From the NCBI RefSeq assembly GCF_000003815.2, contig NC_049980.1:2601460-2665459 (forward strand): a stretch of 64,000 bases of DNA. The letters are read 5' to 3'. How positions within the stretch are numbered: the first letter of the stretch is position 1; every line of letters begins with the position of its first letter. A program made the position numbers and the translations under genes. Shown one piece after another: positions 43,124 through 57,300 of this stretch. The notes under the pieces were generated by a model. It was not told where the DNA came from, did not search any database, and saw nothing but the letters and a program-made list of their open reading frames with translations. The stretch comes from Branchiostoma floridae (Eukaryota > Chordata > Leptocardii > Amphioxiformes > Branchiostomatidae).

Positions 43124-44869
43124 AATTTTATTGCTCGACAATCGCACAAGGTACAAGCATGGCAACCAATAAAAACTAATAGCTAAATAGACAATATTAC
43201 TAAGAGGATACATACAAACAGCAATATAGAAGCATTCCGATCTGAGCGCGCCTCCGGCGTTGTATGTGTTGGGGAGGGGTGCTCAGTGCAGATAGGTACC
43301 AAGGGACAGTCTATATATAACGCCGGGTCTTTTAGAAGAGTTAAAAAGACTTTGTTTCCAACATTTCAACCCTCTTCATCAGGTAAGTACTGTTTTATTG
43401 AGTCCAACTTTGACACACGGATTTGTACACATTTGACACCCTTCGGAGTGGAATTAATATTTTGAACCTTTACTCCCAGATCCTAAACCAAATTTAGGTT
43501 TAGCCAAATTCTTTCCTGGTAAGTTCAGGGCAGGGAAACTCGACCCACACATGTGTGATCACAGTTCATCCCCAGTTTGCTACTTACCTACTGATTTTTA
43601 AAAATACGTTGTCTGGAAAGTAACGACGGCAATGATTTGAAATTTGGATAATATTGATAAAACTATTCATACTGAGAAGTTGTGCCTCGAAATTGAGTTG
43701 TGCTTATTATTTTTGGGTGAGGCCGAGAACTCTTGATCTCCCCTTCAATATGTCGCTTATGGCAGCTGACCAGATTAATTTGTCCAATCCAACTGACAGA
43801 AGAAAGCTTCTGCTTGAAAACTGTCTTCTGGCACGTTCAGGCACGAAGTCTGGGAAAATAAAGTTAGATGTTTGATAGAGTTTAGGGAGGCCTCCACTTG
43901 CAAGGGACACCTCCTCAACTCTGTCCTTGCAGTTAAGCTGCAAACTGATCTTGGCACACGTAATGATTGGTTACAAAATCTTAAGTAAACAGATTCAATT
44001 GGGCAGGCAGGGATTGGAGGTTTAAACGCGTCCCATATATATTTCGGAACCATACAGGATAATGTGTATGACACATGCGCCAAAGAGTTTGTTTATAACG
44101 CCGCTACATGTATATACAGTTCCTAAGCTAGCTGGAGCCAAAATCACCACTTCTATCTTACATTCATATACCGGTATACTAAGTAGACTTAAAAACACAA
44201 AATATCAAGACCACAGCTACCTCAGGACATGTGATACGAAAACTGATGGCACTACTGCAGTACCAAGTTCATTCTCCTGTAGTCCCAGACCAAACATCGA
44301 CCATCAGAACGTATACAGGTCAATATCTCAAAGGGGGGACGTGTTTGTACCTTTCAAACCATGTCGGGGTAGTAAACAGTGAAGTGAGAGGTTTGATTTA
44401 TCAAGTAAGCTCCAAAAAGAACTTCTCTTTTTTACCCTTTTCAACTACCAATTACAGTTAATTACCAGTTAACGGAGAATGAGTGCTACAATTTACATGC
44501 CCCTTTTCTTTTTATCTAAATATGTGTACACACATTCACGAATATCTTTTATATCGCGTCAGTAGTAGAAATTCTGTTGCTTATACAGGGTGGTATATGT
44601 GCAATAGTAGTCTACAACATCCTAAATCCATACATATCGCGTAATCCAAGCATTTAGTCTCACGTTTGTCAAAAGGCTGTGTTCACGTTGCTATCATATC
44701 TCTGACTAGACCAGTGTCACTGTCCTATGATGGATCACAGTGACTCCATCCATCTCAGTCTGCTTGTAAAGTTTTAATCTATCAACAAGGAAATACGACA
44801 TGCAAAATATCAAAACTAAGCTATCATTTGTCTTCATTTATCTTTCTACGGTCTAGTCTCTCTACATTC

Positions 44870-44872
44870 ATC

Positions 44873-44912
<40 letters not shown>
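44870..44912. repeat. (GAT)n microsatellite
   Basis: About 14 uninterrupted trinucleotide units, 25 bases 3' of the ZP-gene stop codon, so probably in its 3' UTR. Confidence 0.95.
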
Positions 44913-44914
<2 letters not shown>

Positions 44915-44936
44915 CATGCCTCTGCAAGCTAGCAAT

Positions 44937-45394
44937 CTAGAAGAAGGTGTCACAGTCCCTGTAGGTGTTGGGTTTTGGTGCTCCCCTCGGTGAATGTATG
45001 ACAGCAAAATTGTCATGCCCCGTAACTGTAAAAATACAGATATGTGTTTTGAAAACGGAGTAATACAACTTTCTATGATCATATTTGAAAATATGATTTT
45101 TGATTTTTGAAAATAATGATTACACCGACTCCATTACTATTACACACTATCTATGATAAATGAAAGCTTTAAAACAATCATTACTAATAAGTCCATTGTA
45201 CTATTCATACTTTTACAACACCGACGAATGCCTACTAGTACTACTAGATCAGCTAAAGGAAGCCCTACCTTCCACATCTTTGGAATGATTGTTACGCTTT
45301 CGACGAAGGCACATGACGGTTGTTATGACGACAAGGACTAGAGCTGCTGCACCTGCAGCACCTGCAGCTGCAGGAACCCAATCATCCGAGACAC
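44937..45394 (-). CDS. ZP-gene last two exons: transmembrane helix and cytoplasmic tail
   Basis: Exon 45394-45269 encodes SDDWVPAAAGAAGAAALVLV, continuing to VITTVMCLRRKRNN: a single span with an Ala/Gly-rich start and a basic stop-transfer. Intron 45268-45026 follows. Exon 45025-44937 encodes VTGHDNFAVIHSPRGAPKPN and ends TYRDCDTFF, then TAG. Reading through the first donor would give a shorter tail (EGRASFS). Confidence 0.85.
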
Positions 45395-48300
45395 CTGCAG
45401 CAAGGAACAAACCACAACATTTAGTAAGCTCCTCAGGATGAAAACATATTAGTAAGTTTTTAAAGTAATACGTGGCACTTCCACAGTAAACTTGAACGTG
45501 CAAACGAGCCAGGGCGTGTTGGGTCTGTATGTAGGTCAACAGCATATAACTCAAGAAGTTGTGGATGGATCTTGGTGATATTTGGCAGGTATGCAGCGGC
45601 TGTAGAAAGGCAGGTCACGTTTGAAAATTGTTTACCTGGTACTGCTGTGGGTTTCGCATTTTTGTGTGCTTGATTGTGGACAACATAACTCGAGGAGCTG
45701 TGACTTTATTTTCACAATATTTTGTAGGCGTGTAGCAGTTGTGAAAAGGAAGGTCGAGTTTTCAAATTGTTTGCCTGCCGTTTTCCTACGATACTGCAGC
45801 AGGCTTTGTATTTTTGTGTGTTTGTCTGTAAATAACGACTTGAGAACCTGTCATTCTCGACATATTCACGACATTTGGCAGGTAAGTAGTGGCTGTGAAA
45901 AGGAAAGGTCAAATTCGAAAATAGTTTACCTGCCACTTTCTTACGTGTCTGGAATGAGCTTTGTACTTAAATGTGTTTGTCTGTGGACAACATAAGTCCA
46001 GACATTGTGAATGGATCTCCATGCTATTTGGTGGATGGAAAGGGTTTGCAGAAAGGAAGGTCAAGTTCGATTATGAGCCTCCTAGCAACGAGTTATGGTA
46101 CTGCAGCTTAGGGTCGAATTTTGAGGACAAATTTTCTGGAAGTGCTAGGCTCATGATTTTTGAGTAGTGGATTGATCTTGGGACTGGGAATAAGAGGCGT
46201 AAGTTCCCCCCTCCCAGCAGCTTGTTGAGAACTGCAGTGCGTATTTATTTTGGATACTTATGCTGGAGACTAACTCAAGCCTAGGTTAATGGATTTTTAC
46301 TGTGTTTGGTAAGTAGATAGTTTGCTGATGGCTACATAACAAGATATATTTCATGCAAGGCAGGTCCTGACGAAAATATGTTGCAAATCTGTTACAAATA
46401 TCAAAAGCGAGATTTCAAAATTCAGAATACTTGTTCTTTTGACGCCTAAATTTTACAATGACGTTACATCCCTTAATTAATGTAACATTACCATACACTG
46501 AGCATGACTCATAAAACAAAAATAAAATTGTTTCCTCCTCTTCCACAATACTTGTCATTTAATTGATTCATTTATGATGTGATAATTATTGATGATAATT
46601 TATATGATGTAACCAATCATAATATAAAATGAAGCGATTGACACATTCATGTCTACCAACAGCATTCTTCATAATAACCCTTATTTGTTTGGCAAAGTTA
46701 TGTGTTTGTGGAATCAAGTTCTAGTTGTATTGTACAACAAGACACGACTTGATTACCTTGCCATTCGCAGACCCTCCCAGGGCGTGCTTCCTCATCCGGG
46801 GACTTGTCCCGGTATCCCAGGGTGCACCTGCATGAGAAGGAGCCCGCCGTGTTGAGGCAGGTGGCATGGACGGAGCAGTCGGTGCTCTCTGGGTCCGAAC
46901 ACTCGTCATAATCTAGATTTAGTTTGAGAGAAAGCAGTGTTTCAAAAATACTGCTATGGTAATTGAAGTAAACGGTTGAGAGTGTTGAATAACCATTATT
47001 GAATGCTACACTAAGCTAAATCATAATTTAATGCAACTTGATGTTGTAGGGATTTATAAATTTGTTTGAGTACTTACCCATTATCAAAATCTCATTCGCG
47101 TCTATTTGAAGAGCTGTTCCGTTAGCTTTCTCAACAAGGACCCTGAACTCTTCTGACACAAGAGAGACATCGGCAGAAACCCGGATGTAAATCACGTGAT
47201 CCACGAGGACACTGCCTTGTCGGAAGCCGAGGACGATGATCCCCAGAAGGTCTCCTGACAGGCTAGTTTGTCTGTACAGAGGGTCCAGCTAATGGGGTTA
47301 TGAGGAGACTGTGTGTGAGATATAAATGTGGACTATGGACAACACTTTGAACGCCCGCCCATTAAGAGGCAACGTTGGGAAGAGAATATCTACTTAATAG
47401 GTAGATATATGAATGTGATTTTATATTCAACATAATATGATGAACAGGAATAGATACCTACCGTTCCAACGACCTCACTAACAAGATCCACGTACTCTTG
47501 GCTTTGCGGATCTTCCAGTGACGAGGAGAAGCTTCTGGCCATTATACGGACGGCGGAACTGTACGCAAGCGCAGCTGTAGACATTGAAATAGGTTTGACG
47601 ATTTATATCTTTGTCAGATAATTAACCCATGGTCAAGATACATTGTAGTTGTATTTTCATATGTAAAATGCGCTCATAATCACAGTTACAGATAATATAT
47701 CAATGTTTGAGTGAGTGAGTGATCTTACTATTAACATCAATATCTGTTTACTAACGCTGGGCACTTGTGATCAACAGTTGCTGAATTTCGTTCGAACAGC
47801 GATTGTTAGAAATTTAAAAAAAAGCATTTATTTGGCAAAATGATAAATGGCTATTACCAAAATTGACTTGGAATTATCACTGGACTACAGAAAGTATACA
47901 TGAGAGATGACCGTGGACTGGTAAGGACTAGTATCCAAAACCGTGATAAACTATGTATCCTTGGCCTAGCACACTATAACCTGTGCGAACAGAATGAAGG
48001 CCTTACCTTCACAGACCCCGTCTACCTCCAGGAAGCCAGAAACGCACTCACACCTGTAGCTTCCCGGAGTGTTCACACAGCGCTGGTTGTCCCCACAAGA
48101 CAATATGGTGCACTCGTCGAAATCTGTAGCAGTTAATTTTTTAATTTAAGCTTTTTCCGTAAATGTATTTCTTATGAGTTCCATTAACTACAGTCGCTCA
48201 GAATGTCACACGCTATCATATTGGCTCAGAGTTTCTGGAATTATTCTATAATAGAGATTTCGGTCATGGGCCATAAGTGAGTGAGTGAGATATTTAAGTG

Positions 48301-51300
48301 ATACTATTGCTAGTTTCACAATAGATCACATGCTTTAAACAAAGGGATTTGATGTAGCTGTAACAATAAAAAGCATCACCATCAGTTGATTCAATGTAGC
48401 TATAACAATAAAAAAACATCATGTATAGCTGCGAATTACAAACAATGTTTACAATGACGTGTCAGAGAACAATAATGGTAGCAGGCCAGTAGTTACCCTG
48501 GCAGTGGGCACCGTCACCCACCCACCCCGGGTCGCACTGGCAGGCTTGTGTCACGGGGCTGCACGATGCGTGGTCATGGCACAGTTCAGCACATGCTGAA
48601 ACGGACAAAGTCAAGAGAACAAGTCTTTAACACTAATGTCTCCGTTAGCAATAAAGGCATGCAGTCCAATGTATAGGGTCATACCTAGACCATAAAATAA
48701 GATTTTTGTGAAATACATTTGACGAAGCAGAAAATTTGTATGAAGGGCAATATAGATCGGTCGACAGAAACAGATTTTTTTAGACCCAATTATTTATAGG
48801 AACACTGTACATTTACGGGACCTAGAAACTGCATACTCTCTCACCGGTTAAAGTCTCTTCAACAACCAACACGATGGGCCCCTGGACCAAGGCAACGCGC
48901 TTTTCTATGCTGCCGTCTGCGGCACGTCTGCGCCTGCGCGAGCTGATGCAGCCTTCGTCACATCGGGAGCCAGGATTGTCCTCCAAACAGACCATGACGT
49001 CACAGTGGAGGTACACGTACGGCTGGACAAGGAAAGGTTTTGTTGTATCATATAAAACAATTATCAACACATGAATAAGTTTATCAGGTTGGAGAATGTT
49101 TAGTCACTCATCATTTACTAATATCTATGCAAGTGTGAACATACTTTTATTGGGAACAGCATTGTAACACAGCAGAAGCGACACCTAGCTGTAGTGAAAA
49201 GTACAGCAGGTCATTACAAAGAAGAATATGACCGACTTTTGTAAATATATGTGTATGTGACTGTAGATAAAGAACTTGGCCATCTGTTTATCCATATATT
49301 AATATATGGACGCGCTGACCACAAAACGAACGACTGAAATTTGTGTAACGTTAATCTTGCTTCTCTAGCGAATCACCACTGAACTTCTATATTAATTTCA
49401 ATAAAGACCAACTACACAATCTATGGCATATAAATATAATTCTTCCCTCACTAAAGATTTCAAAACATCAAAATGTCATAGCATTTATTATTAAAAAGTT
49501 ATGAAGGTCTAAGATGATAACAAGAATGGATCATAAATGAAAGGTGACACAACAGTGAACATTTTAGAAAGTTACCTGCGATTCGTTAGCGAACTGGAAG
49601 GCAGATATCCCATAATTCACAGATGTCGGCGAGTCTGTTGAAAACACTTGAAGGGTGTTGTCTTTCTGACATCTGGAAGGCAGCACACAACATTTGGTAA
49701 TGTTAAAATAAATGAATGTTATGTTAACAGAATCATTCTGTGGCTTGCTTGATATATTTAAGAACTTGTGTTTTTATCAGTTAGGTCACTGCAAAGTTAC
49801 ACCATGTTTGTTAAAAGCATTGGACCGTTCTGTCTAACATCATAACAAACAAACAGAACGTCGGTCAAAAACAGCTCTAGTAGGACAGAAGTGGCTAAAG
49901 GAAAAGGCTATGCTTTGTTTGTTTGTTTGTTTGTTTGTTGAAAACTACACCTGACGAGTGAAATTGTTTTGGGTAAGGTGCTGCATGATATTACTTCTTT
50001 GGCGGGCAAGATTCACGTGTAAAGAACGGGATTCTGCACAGTACTAAATTTTGTAGTATTGCTGGCATGTGGTACATACTCCGTCTCAGCGAGTGCCCGA
50101 GCGGCTTTCTTCTTCCTTTCGTATTTGTCCTGTATGCAACAGACTTAATGGGAAACTAGTCACATATAAACATACTCTACTAGATATACAAGTGCATCCG
50201 CCGCATGTCAGCAACCATCCATTCCTCCCTACCTGCCCATAATGCTCCATTGTATTGAAACCTACCCGTCCTGTATGATGTAGTACTGTGTGGAGTCGTC
50301 AGGGTTGGACGAAGGGGTCGCTTTGCAGTTCTCAACAAACAAGACCAGTCCAGAAACGGCGGCCTCCACCGAGACGCCGAAGTATACGTTGTCACTGATC
50401 GTTACCTAGTTACAGACAACTTTAGTTTTATACAATGTCGAGTGAGTTTTCATACATTTCTATACATTACAAAGCGAATGCAGAGCAAAGCGTGTGTCAG
50501 AGAATTCTTCTATTGTACTTATTTTCACTGTGATAAAGAAAAAAATTCTATCAGTCTCCAGACTTAGTGGGAATGGATAAAAGCACGATACCGAATCAGC
50601 CCCTGGTAGCGAGAGCTAGCGTAAAACAGACTATAAGAACTTCTGTTGTTGCCATTTACAAACAATTAAAAGTTTAAACATTACTGAATCCTAAAATGTA
50701 ACGTAACGGTTCTTACCTCCACCGGGAAGTCCGCCTGTCCATACGGCTGAGTAAACCCATCAGACGGATACAGGCTCATGCTGAAAGTGAAGGCGCCGTC
50801 TCCGTACAGGATGACCACGCTATTGGGAGGGGGTGTTTGTTATTACAAATATCTCTCCATACCACAGGTTTGGATGAAATGCCGTGTTATATTTCACTCC
50901 ATACCGAGGTTTGAATGAAATATAATATTATATTTCATTCACCTCAGATGTGCGTAATATATTAAAGATTAAAAAATAAATAAACAACAAAATCAACATT
51001 TCCCTAAGCTTCTCATAACTTCTCGCAACCGACCAACAAACATTCTTCTTGCTAATACCCCCTTAAGCTTTCCACTAGGACGGCGCTCTCGCGGCGCTCT
51101 CTCTGCGACCTCAAATTGGGAAGAGCGCGGTGAGAGCGCGACGGGATCGCCAAGGTCGCCATGGGAGCGCGCAGAGAGCGCGGTGGGAGCGCCATGGTCG
51201 CCATGGTCGCCATCACCTCCGCGACTGTTTTGAACCTGCTCAAAACAGTCGCCGTGAGAGCGCCGTGGACGGCGATCCAATGATGAGCGCAGAGAGAGCG

Positions 51301-54300
51301 CCAAGAGAGCGCGCAGCGAGCGCCGTGAGCGCCAACAGAGCGCACAGCGAGCGCGGTGAGCGCAATAGGTCTCAACAGTGGTTTATGAAGCCAATTTAGC
51401 TATAGCTAGGACGGCGCTCTCACCGCGCTCTCTCTGCGCTCTCAACTGCGGTTTGAGAAGAAGTATATTTGACATATAGACAGAACCAGGAGAAATGTCC
51501 AAAATGTACCGGTGATGAACAATTAAACAAACTGAGATGGAATAAGCAAGGTTTAAAAACAAAGGTTTATCATTTCTCAACTAATTTTTGAATTTCAACA
51601 TGATGACATCAGGTTTTCTTGTTCTCCATCTGTACATTTAGATTGTTGAAGTCCCATTTTCAATTAAATTTTCAGTTAAAATGTGTTTCGGTGTTGTATG
51701 ATTTACACAAATAACGTGGCATGATAAAGATATTTATGGTGAACAAGCTACATGACAGATTTAAGAGAAAAACAGCAATAGAAACATGTATATTTCAGTC
51801 TGAGTGACTGTACAGTGACCAAAATTGGATTTGTTTACAGCCTTGATTTTATACTTTGAATGTTATGTAAGACGTAAAAGGATGACTTCAAAGATACCAA
51901 AATACACTATACGTCAAAAGATTCGTTCTTTATCTCTGAAATTCGTTGAGTATCTTTCGAATCTTTGCAAGCTCATAAAAAGATGCTGACATTTGAGTTT
52001 TTCGTCGCGGTGAGAGCGCGCTGGGGTCGCCGGAGAGATTCCACTAGAGCAGCTTTTTCCGGCGTCGCAGCGCTCTCACCGCGCTCTGGCCAATTTTCCA
52101 TCGCAGCGAGAGCGCCGTGAGAGCGCCGTTAAGTGGAAAGGGGGCCTAAAGTCGTCCATCCCCTTTACAAGAGTGATTCAGAAAGTAATATGCCATTAGT
52201 TTTATAACAGGCTCATTTTTTCATCGAATGAACTGAAATTTTACACAAAGGTAACGACACATATCCTTCTGAGATTGAAACATTTCAATTTATTGTTCAC
52301 GTTTTTATGAGTGACTGAGTTGAGTTCAAGATAACCACACCCTTGGTAGCCCGTCGGAAGAAAGGAGAGGCCTTAATTAACGAGTAATTGATAATGTCCT
52401 GACCCACTTGTAGCCATAACAACAAATAACGTATTTGGCTATTATTCAAACTGCCTGTAATATAGCAACTCACTCCATTCTAATAGCTGTAGAAGAGGAA
52501 CCATTGACAGTTCGGAAATGAAAATTGGCATGTAAACTATAGAGACACTCACTCACTATTATACGTGAAATTTCAGCTCCCTACATTGTTTATAAATGGG
52601 ACAGATCTAGAGAAACTGATCTTCTTACAAGCTTTCAAAGGGTGTGATCTTTTTTAAATCAACCCAGTTGATCATAAAAATCTAGAAAACAAATTGAGAT
52701 ATTTCAATATCAAAAGGATATATGCCTTGACGTTTGTACCAAATTGCAACTCATTCGATGAAAAAATGACCTTGTTATAAAACCAATAGAATTACTTTCT
52801 GAAGCACCCTCGTATCTATGAAAATGTTGGACAATTCCAAACCTAATACATACGGAAAAGAAGTTAAACCCAACGAATAGTTTAGGTAGACTGGGGTAGA
52901 TTTAGAATCATTTTCCTTCTTAGTTCAGTATACAATTATGTATACCACTGCTTTACTTTGTTTTCAATTAGCCTTTGGGCATCAACTTGCAATAAAGTTA
53001 TAGTTAAAGTTATATTCAAATAACTTCTATTTATAACTTATAACTTATAAAACCATTCTCAGCGTCCAAGATGTACTGATAGACATCGGAAATTTGGAGG
53101 TACGCTCTCTACCTTTAATAAATAGGCACTGTTCGAAGAAAATTTATAGTAACTTATAACTTATGTTTTTTTGCTGTGCTTTGTCGTCACCTTGTTTTTC
53201 TGTTATGTGGTGAAATGTGTCATTTTTTTCATTTTTGCAATATGAGCCTTAAGATGATCTAATTTGGATTTCCAATTTCATAGCAAAATATATATTTTGG
53301 GCTTTCATCATCACTATTATCATTTTGTTCCATATTACCTTAAAAGACTAAATGACCTAAAATTTGGTATAAAGGTGTGTACATACTGGGAGTTATTTAC
53401 ACCAATGGCATACATCATCACATGATTGAATTTGGGATTTGGGGCCGATTCTAAATCAAAGATATGTATTTTGGTCTCCTGCCCCTTTGGCATTTAAACG
53501 AAGTCTCATGAAATTTGGCACAGGGTCACTAGGACACATCCGCAAAGAATTCTTCTTACTTATTGTTGGGGGATTGGGGGCTATTATCAGACTAATAATG
53601 TTTTGGGGTTCTAAAACCTGGTATTGAAACCAAATGACCTGAAACTTGGTTTGCTGTGTACCTTCGTCACTTCACCTTTTATAACCGACAGTTTGCAAGT
53701 TACATAATCCATTTCAACGTACTGTCATAGAAGCGTATACTTATGGAAGTGAGTCATCACAATGGAAGAAGTTCAGTACAGGGAGCTACATGTACTAGTC
53801 GAGACTTTTGTTTTTAAATAATGGTAATTTCGTCTGTGTGATAGCAATAGACTTGTTTTAGGACAAAATTGATGGAACAGTGTTGACCAAATCTTAAATG
53901 GTTTGTAAGTTACTTAAAGTACTAGTGCATCGCATCATGATGTCTAAGATTCATGGTGCCTACCTTGGTGCTGGCACAGGAAACAAGGTGTCGGCTGCTA
54001 TGGTGTCACCGCGAACATATCTGCAGCTGATCGTCCAGCGGTCTTCCTCCGGCCTGGCGATGACGTTAGCGCCGTCCGTCGTACTTTGTTCCAGAGGTGC
54101 AACGATCTCATTACTGTAGATGATCTTGTTGGATGTGGCGTTTTCCTAGAAATGGATCTTATGAATCGCCAAGTGTGCATAAAGAACTGCAAACCTTAGG
54201 GCATTGACGTTAGGACTACCGTTCAAATTTTCATTCAAAATCTAGGCATTGAATAAAAAATCATTTTCCGGTGTTGTTCCTGGAATTTCTTGCAGTCCAC

Positions 54301-57300
54301 TAGATTGACCAGCCGTGCATTGTGTTACGTAATGTTGTGTTGTGTTGTGCTGTGTTGACGTACTATGTTGCACTATATGTTTTGTTCCCTCTGCCCGTTT
54401 GTATGTCAAAGCAATGTTTGTCACCAAGATAACTAGAGAATGGATTGTTTTGATATTTGGTATGTGAGTATGCCTTTATATGACAACACAAAGAAATGGT
54501 AGGAAATACGGTTCGGTAGGGCGCTCTAGCGGTGTGTTATGGTATACTGTAGCGGAAATTTCGGTTTTGATATTTTTGTTCTGCATTTGCTATGGGCATG
54601 ACTTTGTGGTAGGTAGCTGTTAGAAGGGATAATAAGGTGTGTACGTTTTGGCTCCCTAGCAGTTTCTCTTGGGCGATAGAGGCCAATTCTTACGGCTTTG
54701 CATGGCCAAGAGGATGTTTGTACTTGAAAAGTAGGATGAGTGTGGCTATTTCGTAATGTCTTGTCCACACAAAGTATAAGGTCAGAAATACTGTTTTATC
54801 TTGATAGTACATTATACGCAATTATGAAGTCTGTGGTGGCATCTCCTGTATACAAAAAATTGATATATATCATATATTATGATATTATATTCTATGTCAT
54901 ATATGTATATATAATATAGAAGACAATACAGGGTGTTCCGTATCGTGTCCCCCACGACGGCCTGCCTTAACACGTGTCATATTTTGTTGTTTTGTACTAA
55001 TCCTGTGCTGTGTTGTACTGAGCTGTCCTGTTTTGTGCTATATTGTGTTATGTCGTGTCGTGCCGTGTTGTGCTGTGCTGTGTTGTGCTGTGCTGAACTA
55101 GGCTATGCTGTGCTGTGCTGTGTCGTGTCGTGCTGTGTTTTGTTGTGCTATGCTATGCTGTGCTTTGTCGTGTCGTGCTGTGTTTGTTGTGTTTTGTTGT
55201 GCTATGCTGTGCTGTGTCGTGCCGTGCTGTGTTTTGTTGTGCTGTGCTGTGTCGTGTCGTGCTGTGTTTTGTTGTGCTGTGCTATACTGTGCTGTACTGT
55301 GCTGTGTCGTACCTTGCTGTGTTGTGTTTTGTCCGGAAAGAGATGAGATTGACACTAACTTCAAGTTGATTTAAAGCTAGTTCAACATGTAGAGTGAAAC
55401 TCACCAGCGCTGTTGTTCCACAGTCACCAAGAGCAGAGATGAAAGTCACGTGGGTTCCATTGACATCTGCAGTGCATGATGGGTCAAGCAGCCGCATGCC
55501 GGAAACGTCGTATCCGTCCAGCAGATCAAGGGGAAAGGTGACCCACATGGTGGTGGAATTACAGTACACGTCACCCTGCACTGTCTCCTCCGGTATTTCC
55601 GGTGAAGTGGTCATTGCCTCATCTGGGGTGATCGTCGTATCCTGTAGTTCAGTGGGTTGGTACGAGGCCGGTGACGTCTCCTGTACGATGCCTGTAGTGT
55701 AAATGTCAGCCGAGGTTGATTGCCCCTCACTCGTCGTGAATTGTTCAAGGGTTGGCACTGCTGTAGTCACATCCGATTCGGTATTTGATGATGTTGGAAG
55801 ATCTCCCGTGGAGGTTGACAGTTTTGTTGTCCCGGCTCGGGTTGATAACGGTGAGGTTGTTGTGTCGAGAGAGGATGTAATAGTTACAAGGGAGGTTGTT
55901 GTATCGACTGCCGTTGTTAGCGATGAACTTGTTGTATCGAGTGGCGTTATTACCGGCGATGTGGTAGCTGCAGCTGACGTTGTTTCTGGTGAACTTGTTG
56001 TGTCGACTGGAGTTGTTACTTGTGAATTTGCCGTGTCAATTGGCGTTGTTACCGGGGAGGTTGTAGTCGCTACTGTCGTGGTATCTGGTGAGCTTGTTGT
56101 GTCAAATGGTGTTGTTTCTGGGGAAGTTGTTGTTTCAACGGCCGTTGTTACCAAGGGGGCTGTTGTGTCGACTGGTGTTGTTACCGGTGAATCTGTTGTG
56201 TCAAATGGTAGACTTGTTGTGTCGAATGGTGTAGTAACCGGGGCAGTTGTTGTGACGAGTGGCGTTGTTACCAGGGTTGTTGTTGCTACTGAAGTTGTAG
56301 GTAATTCTGGAAGATGCCAAATGAGGATACATTTTATTCTATATCCGAATCCACAGTATATTGTCTAGATACTAGATCTCAATAGAACGCCGCTTATCAA
56401 TGACTTGAGGTGAGGATGACAGTTTGCAGTGGTGTCGTTCTCTGAGCTTCTCGAGAGTGCAACCATTATGACGTGTATATGACGTAATTATGACTCATCA
56501 ATTGATTTTATTAGCTAAAAGGTGGCACACAAAAAGTTAACAATAAAGGTTTTCTTATCAATATTAATATTATAAGTTCTCTAAGACTTTTTTCAAAGGT
56601 CACCACGACGCCGTCAAAATAAAATTTCAATCCGCCATCTTGGATCATCAACCTTAACTGTCTTTTAAATGACTTTGACCAACTACGCCATCACATTAGC
56701 ATAAAGTATCAATATCTAATTACAAATGTTACATTAGAATATGTTAGATATTGAATATATATGAAAACAACTATACAAAGTGTAGCAAGAAAATATCAAA
56801 ATCACATTGTTTAACCAAAATTAGTGAATGTTGTAAAATATGCCTTTCAGAAACCCAGTTTGGGGGTTCCGGGAGGATGTCATCCATATAATCAAATCAA
56901 CATGGCCCAAGAGCATAACAAAAATATAAATTAATTTTCGATATCATGATTCAACAGAAATTTCACCATCTAAAATCGAATTTCTTTTGATGATTTTCTA
57001 GTCAAAAATATCATTTATTTGGCAATATAGTGCATTTATTCACATTACCTATGGGATGATTGCCTGATGATTTAGACTTACTCTGCGTATCTTGCAAAAA
57101 TTGCGCTGCATATCTAATTTTAAATGATCGAAATCCGTCAATGAAATCCGGTCATATGAATGTGTCAATATTGTTGCTAAGGAAGTTGCTATGGCCGTTG
57201 CTAAGGAGGTTTCAGATTGCCGTCCACTAGTAAACTCAGAACCAACGTTTCTGTAGTATTTGCTTCAATGACCTTAGTAGAAGTGTATGCATAATATAAT

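Larger units (their letters stand above)
41927..44936. other. Tail-to-tail intergenic region
   Basis: This holds the 3' flanks of both main genes. ATTAAA occurs at 42010-42015 and 42363-42368 (plus, possible poly-A signals for IF-KASH), and on the minus strand near 44778-44773 (possible signal for the ZP gene). Two microsatellites are listed separately. Frames at 43654-43943 and 43775-44083 have no recognisable domain and are not called. Confidence 0.5.

Noticed and set aside
42944-43213. 89-codon minus-strand frame rich in His-Ser-Phe-Ile
   Set aside because: Translation of the (GAAT)n/(GGAT)n microsatellite.
55105-55374. Cys-rich plus-strand frames resembling small secreted peptides
   Set aside because: Translation of the irregular TGTGC/TGTCG pentamer array; no signal peptide or framework.
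55703-56368. 221-codon plus-strand Val/Ser-rich frame
   Set aside because: Antisense of the ZP-gene mucin-like stalk; the minus strand continues in phase into the ZP module.
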